From assembly GCA_027625915.1 (NCBI GenBank), contig JANTQA010000075.1, positions 992,001 through 1,056,000 on the forward strand: a stretch of 64,000 bases of DNA, read 5' to 3'. Positions 10,928-21,569 of the stretch are shown one piece after another. The number at the start of each line of letters is the position of its first letter. Positions within the stretch are counted from its first letter, which is position 1. The position numbers and the translations under genes were made by a program. The notes below the pieces were generated by a model. It worked only from the letters and a program-made list of their open reading frames with translations, was not told the origin of the DNA and did no database searches. The DNA comes from Anaeramoeba flamelloides. Its lineage: Eukaryota; Metamonada; Anaeramoebidae.

Positions 10928-13900
10928 AAAGAAAAACAAAAGAAAAAAAAAAATTTGAAAAACAAAATAAAAATTTAAAAAAGCAAAAGAAAAATTAGCA
11001 AAATTAGAAAAAATAATTCTGATTATCCCAAAAATTTGAAAATATTTTTTTTTGATAAGAATAAAAGATAAAAAACCAAAACCACTTACATTAAGCATTA
11101 TAAAGTGAGTCAACATTTTTCAAAAATAGTTTATTATTTTTAGAATGATAACAAATCCTATGGTAAAATGAAATCATGACCTTTTGGTATTGTATATTCC
11201 AACTTTTTGCAAAAAATACTAATTTGCTACAAGATTATCAAAATTACTTTTATTATTAATATTTTTACAGAGATATTATTTTCCATTTCAATTAACATTC
11301 TATTTTTTTTATATTTCTTAAATTTTTCACAAATACCAAGATGAGTAAAGAAAAATTAAATATTAAATGAATTCTTTTTTTAAAAACAAAAAATACTTTT
11401 TTCTTAACTAATAAATCATTTATTTTTAAAAAGCTTTAAAATATAACATAAATAAAATATCATTTATTCTTCCAATTAAAACCATAATATTAACATTAAC
11501 TTCATGTTGTTTAATCTTTAAATATACCAAAACATTAATTTCATTTCAATTAATCAAATAACATAATAGAATTGGAAAAGATCTGTTGCTTCAGGAATGG
11601 GCGAAAAAGTTTCACCAAGAAATGATATTAATGCTCCCGATTTATATATACCCCTAATGTCCTTTATCACATATATACTGATAATATCTCTCTTTTATGG
11701 AATTAATTCAACGTATGAACTTATTTTTTCTCTTGTATTTTTTATTTTTATTTTAATAATTTCTGTCAATATACCCACTAAGTGTCTAATAAAATAAAAC
11801 TATTTCAATTAATTTACAGGATTTCTTCAAAGCTATTTCCAAAAAAGCAGAAAATTTTATTTTAAAATATCTTTGTTAAACTTAATTCTCATAAGACTAT
11901 TTAAATATCCAAAATTGTTATTCGTAATTTATTGATTCTTAATATTAATCCAATTTATCTGTTTTTATGGAATTACTCAAATAAAAGATATTAAATGTTT
12001 CTGATCCCGAATTTTTAATGATATTTTTTATGTACGAAAATTAATGGTTATTTTTTTTTCTTTTTTATCGAAAAAATTCTTTTAATACGAGAGTTAGTCT
12101 TGAATAAATTTCCAAATAGAATGGAAAACTTATAACTGTATCTAATTGTTTGAAAAAAATCATTACATCCTTGAGATGTTGTACAGTTTTTAGATTGAAT
12201 TTTGTCCAAATTGCCTTTTAAAAAAACAAGTGGGATTATTTTTTTTTTTCATTTTTTGGAAATATTTTTAAAAAGATATTTTGAAATTTAAACACCATAA
12301 TTACTTATTCAATCAGTATTGATATTCATCTTAATTTTATATTCCTAATCTACCAATAGAACAACTCAAAAGAGAATAATATTATTTTTTTCCCATTAAA
12401 GAGAGAGTACTAAATGTTTGCTTATTTGCTGTTAGGGGTTTCAAAATTTAAATTTAATTCGAAAAAAATCTTTGATTTGAGTCATTACTTTTAAATTCTG
12501 GAATTTTCCATAAAGTTTTTTTTAATTTTTCTTTTTGTTAATTCAATAGATTTTCGAAATAAAAACAAGAATTCAATAAAAATCGCCGTTATCTTTTACA
12601 GAATTTAAATTTATTCAATTCTTTTGAATTTTGGAAAATCACCGTTAGTTTTTTTTAATTTAAGAAATTAAAAGAAAATTTCTTATTCTGTTCTTTTCAT
12701 TTCAAAAATTAAAAAAAACCGCCGTTAGGTTTTCTTGAGTTTTTTGTTTATTTGGAAAATTAATAGATTTTGGTTCTAGGTTTTTTTTACTTTAGAAATA
12801 AACCGAAAATTTTAATAAATTTTCTGTTTATTTCTAAAGTAAAAAAAACCTAGAACACTTTACAAATAAAACAGAAAACCTCAAGAAAACCTAGGCACCT
12901 TACGACACTCTACGGCACATCTCCAAATGCCTAATTTAATTTAGAGATATTGTTTAGCTGGTTGAGAGTTGGCCAATTACATCAAAAATCAGATTCAATC
13001 CCCTAAATTGAGAGGTATTTTGTCACAAACTCCCTATTAAAAATCTCATTTTATAGCAATCAGATAACTGTCTTTATTGTTTTGATTTGGAAACAATCAC
13101 CTTTTATTATTCTACGAATTTGGCCTGGAAGAACGAGAAATATGATATTGTTCGAAGTGATATAAGATTATGTTGAGGAGTTCGAATAACGATGATTAAT
13201 ATCATCTTAGCACCAGAACAATATCATATTTTGAGTCTGGAAGGGGATTCAAAACGAGGAATTATAAAAGGTGATTTTTGAACAAATGAAACAACATGAG
13301 ATGCTATTTATTTTTTGGAACGAAGGATCCAACTCTACACAACAAAAAACAAACAAATAAATTTAAGCACAAGTAAAAACCAATTTGTTATTTTTCAATG
13401 GTACTTAGTGTAACTTGTTCTCTAAAGGATCTTTTCTCCCAATGGGGTTATCGAAAAAATTGAAGTTAAATTTTACATTTTCATCATTGGAGACAAAACT
13501 TGGTTTAAAAAAATACAGAAACAAACTAGATCGTCCAACTTTTCAATGAGTCTCTATCTCCCCTATTATTTTCCGTTTGTCAGCCAATTCTCGAAAACGA
13601 TCAAACTTAAAAATCTGCGTGCATCTCTTGGTGTTCTTGACTATGAAGTATTTTGAACAGTACTTAAAAATTTCTTAACTTGACAGAGTAAAAAAAAATT
13701 TTTTTTTTTCCTTAAATGATCATTTATTTTTTTCCCCTTTCCAAAAAACCTCTTATAAATGGTTTCTTCTCTCCTTTTTTCGAAGAAAAAAAGAGAACAA
13801 ACAAAATTTTTTTTTTTAAAAATGATATTGCTTTTTTTTTCGAAAAGAGAAAAAAACAAAGTTTGTAAATAGACATTGTTTTCAATAAAGAAATGGAATT

Positions 13901-15210
13901 TATTCGTTTTCCAAACTTTCCCCAAATGATCAAGCACTTTTTTTTAGTTTTTATTGAACAATTATTTTGGTTCCTTGGACCAAAATATGTGCTCAATTGG
14001 TTTTAAATTGAGACATTGGCAAATCTCAGTGTTATCGATTAAACAACTTTGTAAATAAAAATTTCAAGGTACTGTTAAATAACTTTAAATATCAGATTTA
14101 AAGACAAATCTATTGGTAAAATACATCTTAATTCACTTTGTTAGAATTGGAAATAAGAAGATCAGAAAATTTCCAAACTTTGCCTAATAAGCCAAGGAAT
14201 TTTCAAAATCTTTCCACAACATCTACAATACTATTTTAAACTTTTAAGAGTTCTAATCTCTTTCTTATCTGTAGTTATCGAAAATTATTTACTTAAATTT
14301 TCTCAAAGAAAAAGTTAATGTTTAAAAAAAAAAAAATAGCTATCTTATCTAAAACCAATAATATTTTTAAACTGGAAAACCCAAAAACCTCAAATAGTTT
14401 TTTTTATTTTTGTATAGAGCAATGGTTTATGATTTGAATCTAATGTTAAAATGATACCCATTTAATTCGTTATTAAATATTTTATTTCAACAATTCTGTG
14501 GCTATTTCTGTTTCTGTTTTTGTTTCTACTCCTAATCTTACTTCCACTTCTTTGTTTTCTGTGGTTTTGATTCAATTTTTTCTTCCATTTCTAAATGACA
14601 AAATGGAACAATGATAACAAAATTAATTTCATAAGATGTTAATATTTAATAATTACTTTGTTTTTATTTGAAATCATATAAACTTAAAATTAATATAGAT
14701 TTTCACCAGAGCTATTTGGAAAATTATCGCTCTCTGGTTTAATTACGACTTTAATGGAGATTTTAATATATAAATTCTTATTTTATTTGATGAGTACAGA
14801 TATTAAACTCCCTTGGCTCGACTTTCTTGCTTATACTGGATACAAATTTACTGGGATTCTTTTGCCTTCTATTATTGGAATTATCTTTGGAAAAAAGGTA
14901 TATCTTGTTGTTTTAATCATTACAAGCATACCAGTTGGTTATTTTCTTGTAAGTCACCTTTTTGTTTTTATGTCAAAATATTTATCACGATTAATATTTT
15001 TGTTTTTTTCAAATTCAAATCTTTTTTTTTTCCAACCTAACTTATTTTTACTGTATTATACATAAAAAATATAAAATTTAATAGATTAACACTTTTAAAT
15101 CAATTGTTGAACAATATTTTGTCAAAACAAGAAACAAAAATTATATCTTATTTCTTATTTTTCTAATACAAACCGTAGTCTTTTACTTTCTTGGGTTTAC
15201 AAATATGTAA
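4615..15210 (+). CDS. YIF1: YIF1, Yip1-interacting factor (ER-Golgi membrane protein)
   Basis: Spliced from five exons: 4615-4893, 4998-5096, 11570-11712, 14699-14948 and 15085-15210. They sum to 897 nt (298 aa; human YIF1A is 293 aa). All introns are GT-AG and phases agree at every joint. YIF1 works with YIP1 in COPII/ER-Golgi traffic. The N-terminus is a cytosolic Asn/Gln-rich segment. Exon 2 has the family block F-D-L-D-S-A-Y-V. Exon 3 opens with Asn-Trp and carries the family signature D-x-NAPDLYIP near residue 145, then the first membrane span. Exon 4 holds FSPELFG, then LAYTGYKFTGILLP and a further span. Exon 5 supplies the last helix (FLIFLIQTVVFYFLGF) and the TAA stop. Intron 2 is 6.5 kb and intron 3 is 3.0 kb, both filled with transposon remains; introns 1 and 4 are 104 and 136 bp. 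The identification rests on remembered human protein sequence and on exon-by-exon collinearity. Confidence 0.92.
5795..7640 (+). mobile_element. LINE (non-LTR retrotransposon), 5'-truncated, in YIF1 intron 2
   Basis: Broken ORF pieces in one order. At about 5885-6050 lie reverse transcriptase motifs GVYQGDPLSPLMFG and MFADDLILIM (the palm). At 6080-6448 comes the thumb/connection region (KYLGIWLEK). At 7141-7600 comes a C-terminal part with a Cys-His knuckle (CNLC, then DIDHF and NCPFYEKNR) ending LEIRAVRGN. A short stem-loop and a 20-plus A tract close the element at about 7618-7640. The frame is interrupted by several stops and by a MITE-2 inserted at 6451-6980. The copy is dead, sits in the same orientation as YIF1, and lacks its 5' half (no endonuclease seen). 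Confidence 0.88.
6451..6980 (+). mobile_element. MITE-2 nested in the LINE
   Basis: A 530-bp non-autonomous element. The left end AACCCCATTTTAAAAATTTG is answered by the inverted right end AATTTTTGGAATCTAGTT, and TGTGTCC/GGACACA lies inside both ends. TA flanks both sides (6449-6450, 6981-6982), as expected for a Tc1/mariner-type cut-and-paste insertion. LINE coding sequence resumes directly after it. The copy at 25219-25745 matches closely along its whole length. Confidence 0.9.
9160..10335 (+). repeat. Dispersed element R3, copy 1
   Basis: About 1.2 kb shared with 33045-34735 in the same orientation. The middle is highly similar over several hundred bases, including CCCCTTTAAAAATGTTTTAA and CTCGAGTTATCTTATCTG. 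Both outer parts are rich in ATATCGCG/TATCACGAT motifs that are roughly inverted between left (9168-9290) and right (10245-10330). This suggests a non-autonomous DNA element with loose, multi-motif TIRs. Small ORFs inside (9695-9901, 10050-10334) are not shared intact with the second copy. Confidence 0.7.
10880..10925. repeat. Poly(A) tract
   Basis: About 45 consecutive A followed by an A-rich stretch. The opposite-strand ORF over it (Phe run) is an artefact. Confidence 0.95.
12450..12910. repeat. Hairpin-module array, locus 1 (YIF1 intron 3)
   Basis: Successive self-complementary units. The A-type module pairs TTCCAGAATTTAAAAGAATT-like arms. The B-type module pairs GGTTTTTTTTAATTT-like arms; a perfect one at about 12778-12853 runs from TAGGTTTTTTTTACTTTAG through AAATAAACCGAAAATTTT to its mirror image. 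Units are joined by CGCCGTTAGG-type linkers and closed by CTACGGCAC near 12910. No coding capacity. Same family at 16390-16575, 20520-20725, 34965-35350, 49390-49610 and 56670-57300. Confidence 0.75.
13096..13276. repeat. Fold-back repeat
   Basis: Imperfect palindrome of about 180 bp. The left arm starts AATCACCTTTTATTATTC and contains ATATGATATTGTTC. The right arm mirrors both (GAACAATATCATATT, then ATTATAAAAGGTGATTT). Single-copy in the window and less AT-rich than its surroundings. Could be an old MITE or a small-RNA precursor. Confidence 0.75.
13490..13640 (+). pseudogene. Possible reverse-transcriptase shard in YIF1 intron 3
   Basis: One frame reads FNESLSPLLFSVCQPI, which resembles the LINE RT motif around QGxxLSPLLF. 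It is short, bounded by stops, and lacks the catalytic Asp pair. A chance resemblance remains possible. Confidence 0.3.
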
Positions 15211-15959
15211 ATTAATAATATTTTAAAATCCGATCATATAAATAGAAATAATTAAGAATAATCATTAATATTTTATCAAAAATCAATAAATAAAAATAAT
15301 TCTTATTTAAAAAAAAAAATTTTTTTTTACCTCTTTTCAAGAAAATTTTATTTTTTTTATTTTTACATTAAATATAACAACACTGTATTAGACCTGTACC
15401 GTCTAATCAATAAACATCACATATAGTGATTCCATTGGATCACACGAGAGAATAAATCTGTCCAATTCTCTCAAGAATTAGATTTACTCCATATTTTTCG
15501 AGGGATTTTTTTCGAATTCAGATTTTCGTTTTTCTAATCTAAAAAACATATTGAAATATCGAGATGATTTCTTCAAATAATTAGCGACTATATGAAGCAT
15601 AAACTCTCATTTTTAATTCAAATTAGAATTTAGTGATTTTTTAAGAAAATGATAAACAATCAGAAAAAAAATGTGGTTATAAATACTCAATCCTCTTGTA
15701 CTTTCAGATTTACAAGTTGGACACTTTACTACAGTTAAATTATTGATTCTCTAAACAAATAGTTAATACTGTTAAATTTCAATTGAAAAATAATTTAATT
15801 TTATTTCATATCGAATTAAGGTAAGTCAAAATAATATGATTATTCTTTTTTTAGTTTTTAATTGATTTGTGAAGATGTTTTTAATATTTTAATCAAAACA
15901 CTAATTCAAAATTTTTGATCAACTAAATTTCAATTCTTGATTAAAAAAAAAATCCTTTT

Positions 15960-16350
15960 TTTTTTTTTTATTGAGGGAGAGTATAAATTACACTCTAAGT
16001 GCCTTTTTACTTAAATTCCCTATCAGAAATATAAGCGTAAAATCATAGATTTTGCGATTATTAATTAATGAAAATAATTTCAAACCATCACAGTTTGAAA
16101 TTATTTCATCAAGATTTAATTATTATAATTTATTATCAGAAATACCAATCTATAATTTTGTATAAGAAGGACATACCCATAAAAAATGATTAATATTTTC
16201 TATTATTTCCTTCTGTTCATATTTTAAACCTAAAGGACAAAATCTGTTTGAGTTTTTATTTATTAAATAGTAATATCTATTTAAGCAGTTGGTAAATGTT
16301 CTGAATTTTATAATTTTTGAGCTTGATAGATAACTTAATATCTTTGATTA
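15960..16350 (-). mobile_element. LINE subfamily B, 3' fragment
   Basis: Read on the - strand this is a LINE C-terminus with a Cys-His pattern (CPLGLKYEQKEIIENINHFL, then CPSY) and ends near K-x-LRV-stop. A short stem-loop (GAGTGTA/TATACTC, stop codon in the loop) and a T run (A tail on the - strand) at 15950-15972 follow. It pairs with the second copy at 48775-49390, allowing comparison. 5'-truncated, frame broken. Confidence 0.7.
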
Positions 16351-16389
16351 ATAAATAAATTATTTTGGTTTTTAATTATTGCCAAATAT

Positions 16390-16575
16390 TTTTGTCGAGA
16401 CTAGTCAAGTGCCTAGCTTTATTTTAATTTGAGAAATAAAAAGAAAATATTTGAAATTTTCTTTTTATTCTAAAATTAAAAGAAAACAAAAGGGCGGTTT
16501 TCCAAAATTCACAAGTATAGAGTAAAATCTTTGATTTTACTCAATTCTTTTAAATTCTAGAAAACCTAACGAGAC
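16390..16575. repeat. Hairpin-module locus 2
   Basis: A B-type arm pair (AAATAAAAAGAAAATATTTG against CTTTTTATTCTAAAATT) is followed by an A-type pair (GTATAGAGTAAAATC against GATTTTACTCAATTC), ending in AAAACCTAACGAG. The right half resembles 49390-49610. Confidence 0.65.
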
Positions 16576-17049
16576 TTACAACAGTTAGAATTTAACAACT
16601 CTTACTATATATATCTAACAATTTCTTTTTTTAGTTAGATTAAATTCTTTGAATTCCAATTGATTTTATTATTTATTCGTTGATTGAGTTTTATTAATTT
16701 TTCTAAATTTCAAGACAAATTTAAGAAAGGTATTTTTCAGCTTTGAAGTTTTCAGATTGATGATTCATCCTTTAAATTAGTCTTAGAATACAGAAAAATT
16801 TCAAAAAATCTTTGGGTTTTTTCCTAACACAAAGTATCATTTTTAATAGATAAGATCAAATTTTCATGCTATTTTAATCATCAAAATTTTAGATATATTT
16901 GAACTACAGTATACTCATATGATTTGACTTACCATTACAATATATTTTAATTATTGGCTGATCGAAGGTAGAAGTTAATCGCTTGAAATGGAAAAACTCA
17001 TCATAAAAATGAATATTTAATATTTAGGATGATTTATGAAAACATTTAG

Positions 17050-17590
17050 AAGAAATAATCTCAAACTAAATGTTGTTTCATTCAATTTGACCAAAAATTT
17101 TTTTCCAAATATCCCAATTATTTTTTAATTGACCTTTTGAAGAACAAATAAGAAATAAGTAAAATAATACACACAAAAGAAAAGTTTGATATCTGTTTGG
17201 AATGAAACTAATAAATACAATAGATAATCTTAAAAATTACAAAACAAAAATTCTTAGGGAAACTTGGCGAAAAAACAAAGATGTTCATTTTATTTTTTCT
17301 CAAATTAAAGATCCAAAGAAAATTTCAATAGAAATAAATATGATATATATATCTACAAATCATTTTTACTGTTTCAATAACATTAAAATAATACCATTTT
17401 TACTTGCTAACTCTTGATCTTGTAATAAAATCAAGAATTTTGCAAATGAATAAAGTTCATGAAAAAAAATGACAAAAATAAGAAAAAATGATTTAAATGT
17501 TGAAATTTTTTTAAATACTTTTTTCTTCTAATATCCATTTAAGTAAACCCTTTAAACATATATAATACACTCACAGTCAACTGGTCCCCT
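17050..17590 (+). repeat. Dispersed repeat R4, copy 1
   Basis: About 540 bp matching 34068-34595, a copy nested in R3. Shared blocks include CAAAATTCTTAGGG-like sequence, GATGTTCATTTTATT/AATGTCCATTTTGAT, and TTTTTCTTCTAATATCCATT near the right end. A 71-codon ORF (17202-17417) spans part of it; the other copy is closed by stops there, so an ancestral coding segment is possible. Class unknown. Confidence 0.6.
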
Positions 17591-17849
17591 TTGAATGGAA
17601 AATGGTTTACTTGAAGATAAATTGTGATTTTATTTACAATTCCAAAAAGTCCAGATTCAAAAATTCAAAATAAAATAAAAATTCAAAAATGATTTTGCTC
17701 CAAGAAACTTTATTATTATGATTATAGTGTCTGCTATTTAAGGTTATTTTTTTGCAAAGACGGCAAATTTTCGAACTACCATCTTCTCAGATAAATGGTA
17801 ATTATATTTATTTCAAAATATTTAAAAATTAAAAGAAGAGTAGCAATAT

Positions 17850-19610
17850 TTAATAAAAGGAAATTGAGTCTCCTGTTGCAAATAAATCCGCGACAATTAT
17901 TACCTTATTGGGTAAATTATTCCATGCAACACCGTAATTTATTTTGTTTATACTAAAGCCAATTGTTTTTTTATCCATATCTAAGTGAATTGTGATGATA
18001 TCTCCAGATGAAACAGGTTTACCATAAGCCCTATCTGAGTTTTTACCATTTCTTTTGCAACTTCTAAGTTTGCCACTCCACACGGAAATAAATAAATATG
18101 CGTTTGGGGATTGCCAAAAGGGTGCTTCCATTTTATTTTTAGAATTGACAACACCAATATGGATGTAATTCCATCTTGAATTTGGGTTACTAAAGCAATC
18201 AATTTCCATTAAGATATCATGAATACCTTTAGAATATACTCGTTTGCCAATTCCACTATAATATTTGTATTCCCCTGTATTTTGTGTAATTTTATGATAT
18301 TGTGGAGAAATACTTAATTTATTTGAACTATTAATAGGATCAAAATAATCAGCAATTACATTGATAAATAAGTCTTTAAATGATTTTACTTGTTCGCCAA
18401 TTTGTATTTTTGTTATTTGGTATTTCCCAGGTGTATCCATTTGAAAACTAGTTTGTAAAAAATTTTTACCAATATTTTTTTCTATTGTATTTCTATTTTC
18501 TTTTCCTTTCTCTTTTTCCCTTTCCCTTACCTCTTTTTTTTCCTCATTTTTTTCCTCTTTTTTATTTTCTTTCTCCTTTTCTTTGTTATTTACTATCCTT
18601 TTCACCCTTCGCTTTTTCTTTCGTCCCTTTTTCTTTTTTTTTCCTTTTACCCTTATCATTTCCCTTTCATTTTCGTTTTCGTTTTCGTTTTCATTTTCTT
18701 TTTCATTTTTTTTTTCGTTTGTTTTTTCAATAGTAAAATTAGAAATAACAATTTCTTCATTATTTGGAGATTGTAAATAAAGTTTAACACTTTGTAAATT
18801 TAACTCATTAAAATCTAAAATATTCTTGTCCTTATCACTAACACTCTCACTCCCACTCTCATTCTCATTAGTCCCATTTTGATATTTCACTTTGAAAACA
18901 ATTTTATTATTGATTGCTTTAGTCAATGAATCACATTCAATAACCAGATTTTCTAAATCATATTTAGTTTTGTATGTCAAATTCTTTATATCATCAATGA
19001 TGAATCGATAATTAATTGCTTTATTAAAATCAGTCAATTCTTTATAATCATTATTTTTATCGTTCACGTTTAAAAATTCCTTTGCAGTTTGGATTGCTAT
19101 CGATTTTTCAATAACTTTAACATATTGGTTTTCACTTAACGCCTTTTCAAATTCTTGAATATCTTTTGGATAATTCGATAATTTTTCAATTAATTTGTTG
19201 ATTTCATTAATTTTCTCATCAAAATATAAATCATTAAATTTATAAAAATTATTGAGAGTTTCAAAATTTGTTTTCATTACTTTATTTAATAATTCTTGAA
19301 TTTCATTACTTTTATTTGTTAATTTTTTGTTTTCAGTTTCATATATTTTGCCCAAATGTTCTTTATTTAGTTTGATATTCTTTAGTTGGAATTTATATAA
19401 GAGAATAGATTCGGATATTGATTCGCATATTTTTTTTGAGGATTCTAATAATTCGTTTGATGCATTCTCAATGCTAAGTACTTCAGATCGATGATTTGAA
19501 CATTTTTCAAAAAAGCATTTGGAGCAAATTAACAATCGATCATGTTTACAATAAAATTCTAATTCTTTGTTATGAATAAGACATTTAGATAAAATTTTTG
19601 TTGATCCCAT
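17850..19610 (-). CDS. B-box / coiled-coil / filamin-like / SPRY protein
   Basis: 586 aa, single exon, ATG at 19610. Residues 10-47 form a B-box-type zinc finger with Cys/His spacing C-x2-H-x7-C-x2-D-x4-C-x2-C...H-x2-H. Residues 50-170 are helical and coiled-coil-like. About 235-425 looks like a filamin-type Ig repeat: the start (VFKVKYQNG) and the typical ending TPGKYQITKIQIGEQVKSF are split by a low-complexity insert (ENENENE then Lys/Arg runs, about residues 300-375). Residues 430-586 fit a SPRY domain (WNYIHIGVV, then GDIITIHLDMDKKTIGFSIN and a closing YGVAWNNL). The order resembles TRIM proteins without the RING, so ubiquitin ligase activity is not expected from this chain. Probable role is protein binding or scaffolding. 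Partner unknown. Confidence 0.85.
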   Translation of the reverse strand: MGSTKILSKCLIHNKELEFYCKHDRLLICSKCFFEKCSNHRSEVLSIENASNELLESSKKICESISESILLYKFQLKNIKLNKEHLGKIYETENKKLTNKSNEIQELLNKVMKTNFETLNNFYKFNDLYFDEKINEINKLIEKLSNYPKDIQEFEKALSENQYVKVIEKSIAIQTAKEFLNVNDKNNDYKELTDFNKAINYRFIIDDIKNLTYKTKYDLENLVIECDSLTKAINNKIVFKVKYQNGTNENESGSESVSDKDKNILDFNELNLQSVKLYLQSPNNEEIVISNFTIEKTNEKKNEKENENENENENEREMIRVKGKKKKKGRKKKRRVKRIVNNKEKEKENKKEEKNEEKKEVREREKEKGKENRNTIEKNIGKNFLQTSFQMDTPGKYQITKIQIGEQVKSFKDLFINVIADYFDPINSSNKLSISPQYHKITQNTGEYKYYSGIGKRVYSKGIHDILMEIDCFSNPNSRWNYIHIGVVNSKNKMEAPFWQSPNAYLFISVWSGKLRSCKRNGKNSDRAYGKPVSSGDIITIHLDMDKKTIGFSINKINYGVAWNNLPNKVIIVADLFATGDSISFY

Positions 19611-20519
19611 TTCTTTTTTCAGTTTTTTATTTGTTTTTATTTTTAATAAGAATTTTTTTCAGTAAAAATAAATTTTTGTTTTTTATTATTTTTTAAAAAA
19701 AAAAGATAAATTTAAAGATTGAGTTATATTATAATTTTCAAAGAATAATAGTTGTTTATTTTTTTTTTTTTTTAGCATAATTTACAATTTTATTTGTCTC
19801 TTTTTTATTGTTAAAAATTTGGAATTGTTTTTTAAGTGTTTGGAGGGAGTAAAAGAAATCAAAAATAATTTTAAGAATTAATATACTTGTTCATGATTAG
19901 ATCTTAAATAATTTGAAGTTAACTGAAACCAACTGAAGCGATTTCAAAACAACGGAGGTGAACTGAATTAATCTTTAGATAAAATCTTTCAATTTGAAGC
20001 CTGGACTGGGTTTTTGCTGTTGAGTCGGTACCTTGTATCTGGTATTTTGAGAAAACAAGATTTAAGAAACTTACACACAAATAAAAATTCATTATCAAAA
20101 TAAATAAAAAAAAAAAAATAAAAACACAATTTCAAAAAAGACCATCTATAAAGTTCGCATTCAAACTTAATAAAGTTACCTATTTCATTTGATCTAAAGT
20201 TGTTAAAATATTTCGAACTCTTTATTAAAAGAAATTCTGTTGGTGATCCATAAATTTTTTACATCAAATAAAACAACCACCACAGACCATTCAACATCTG
20301 GGTTACAAATAAAAACTTGTAAATTAAGTTTTTACTTTTTTATTTTACTTTTTTATTTTATTTTTTTACTCTCTTTTATTTTTTGTTTTTCTTTTCTCTT
20401 TTTCTTTTATTTGTTTTAAAGTATAAAATTTTTTCTTTTTTTTTTAAAGAAAAGCTATTCTATGAGTCATAATCTTGCCTACATTACAGATAGGATAAAA
20501 AAATAAAATATAAATTTTG

Positions 20520-20725
20520 TATTTCAGGAAGTGACTTCAAGTGCCGTAGAGTGTCCGTAGAAGGCTTAGCTTTTCCAGAATTTAAAAGAATCTCGTAAAA
20601 TCTCTGATTTTTCTCAATTCTTTTGAATTCTGGAAAAGCTAAAGGCGGTTTTTTTTAATTTGAAAAATAAAAAGAAAATTTTTGAAATTTTTTTTTAATT
20701 TCTCAAATTAAAAAAAACCTAACGA
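20520..20725. repeat. Hairpin-module locus 3
   Basis: Best-preserved two-module unit. GTGCCGTAGAGTGTCCGTAG leads into an A-type hairpin (arms AGCTTTTCCAGAATTTAAAA and its mirror ending GAATTCTGGAAAAGCT), then a B-type hairpin (arms GGTTTTTTTTAATTTGAAAA and its mirror ending AAATTAAAAAAAACC), then CTAACGA. Confidence 0.8.
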
Positions 20726-20727
20726 TA

Positions 20728-20782
20728 AATAGGTGGTAATTTTGTTTAATCGTCTCTTCAATCAATAAAAAAAAAAAAAGTA
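20728..20782 (+). mobile_element. LINE 3' stub (tentative)
   Basis: GTCTCTTCAATCAATAAAAA with an A run resembles the ends of the LINE copies at 7600 and 21600. The stem-loop is poorly preserved here. Confidence 0.35.
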
Positions 20783-21569
20783 TAAAAATAAATTTGTTGT
20801 TTTTTTGTTTTATTGTTTAAAAATTAATTACTTTTGTCTTGATCTGTTTGTTGATCAAAAAAATTTGAAGTTTTAAAAGGGAAATTAAATTATCCAAAAA
20901 TGTACAAATATTGTATTTAGAATACTTTTCCATCGCCATTCTTAAGATAATTCTCACGATTTATCATTTTGAAGGGATTTGTTAAAACTCTATCCTGGAT
21001 TGAAATAGATATGACAAATTAGTATAAAATAATAAATATAATATTATTTGATTTTTTTCTATTTTTTCCCACGTTGAATTTCCTTTTTATTGGGAAGAAG
21101 AGTTACTAAGGAGAAAAATCAAGTGGTTACCTACTAATACTGGAAGGACAGAAACTAGTCGGTATGGGTAACTTGAAAATAAAAAGAAAAGAAAAAAACA
21201 AAAACTGGAACGATCAAAAAGATTGGATCAAAAAGAAAAAAAAATGTCAGCTACTAAACAACTACCTCTCAACGAAGCATTCACGATTTCTTAGAAATAA
21301 TAAAACGAAAAAATTTTAAATAAAAGGATCGTGTCTGTTTTAATGAGTGTTCTTGATAAAAATGGACAGTTGTTTTTTTTTTTGAAAAAGATTTTTTATC
21401 AACTGTCTTTGAAAAATTTTTTTTTGTTTTTTTTTTTAAATTGCTTTTTTTTTTTGTTTTTTTTTCAATTTTTCTTTTTGTTTTTTCAAACAATAAAAAA
21501 TTGGAACCTGCTCGATTCCAAAATATTTTTTTTTAGTCTTTATCATCTAAATTACTAATTTACCATTAG

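Larger units (their letters stand above)
7641..11569. other. Rest of YIF1 intron 2
   Basis: Holds the R3 repeat (9160-10335), a poly(A) run of about 45 at 10880-10925, and pieces around 8700-8960 that resemble 44130-44400. Bases 8205-8325 stay open briefly (LEEKEIKDML) and could be another retroelement shard. No exon is needed here: YIF1 phases join cleanly from 5096 to 11570. Confidence 0.6.
15211..17849. other. Spacer between YIF1 and the B-box gene
   Basis: Convergent intergenic region. Holds a LINE 3' fragment on the - strand, a hairpin module and the R4 repeat (listed separately). Bases 15211-15955 and 16620-17040 show nothing beyond AT-rich spacer. Confidence 0.65.

Noticed and set aside
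12945-13020. tRNA-like sequence: TAGCTGGTTGAGAG (A-box-like) and AGATTCAATCCCC (B-box-like) about 45 bp apart
   Set aside because: I could not close an acceptor stem or a proper anticodon arm. It could be a SINE-type relic; a tRNAscan-SE run or finding more copies would decide.
18485-18780. Phe/Ser-rich + ORFs
   Set aside because: Antisense of the charged low-complexity part of the SPRY gene.
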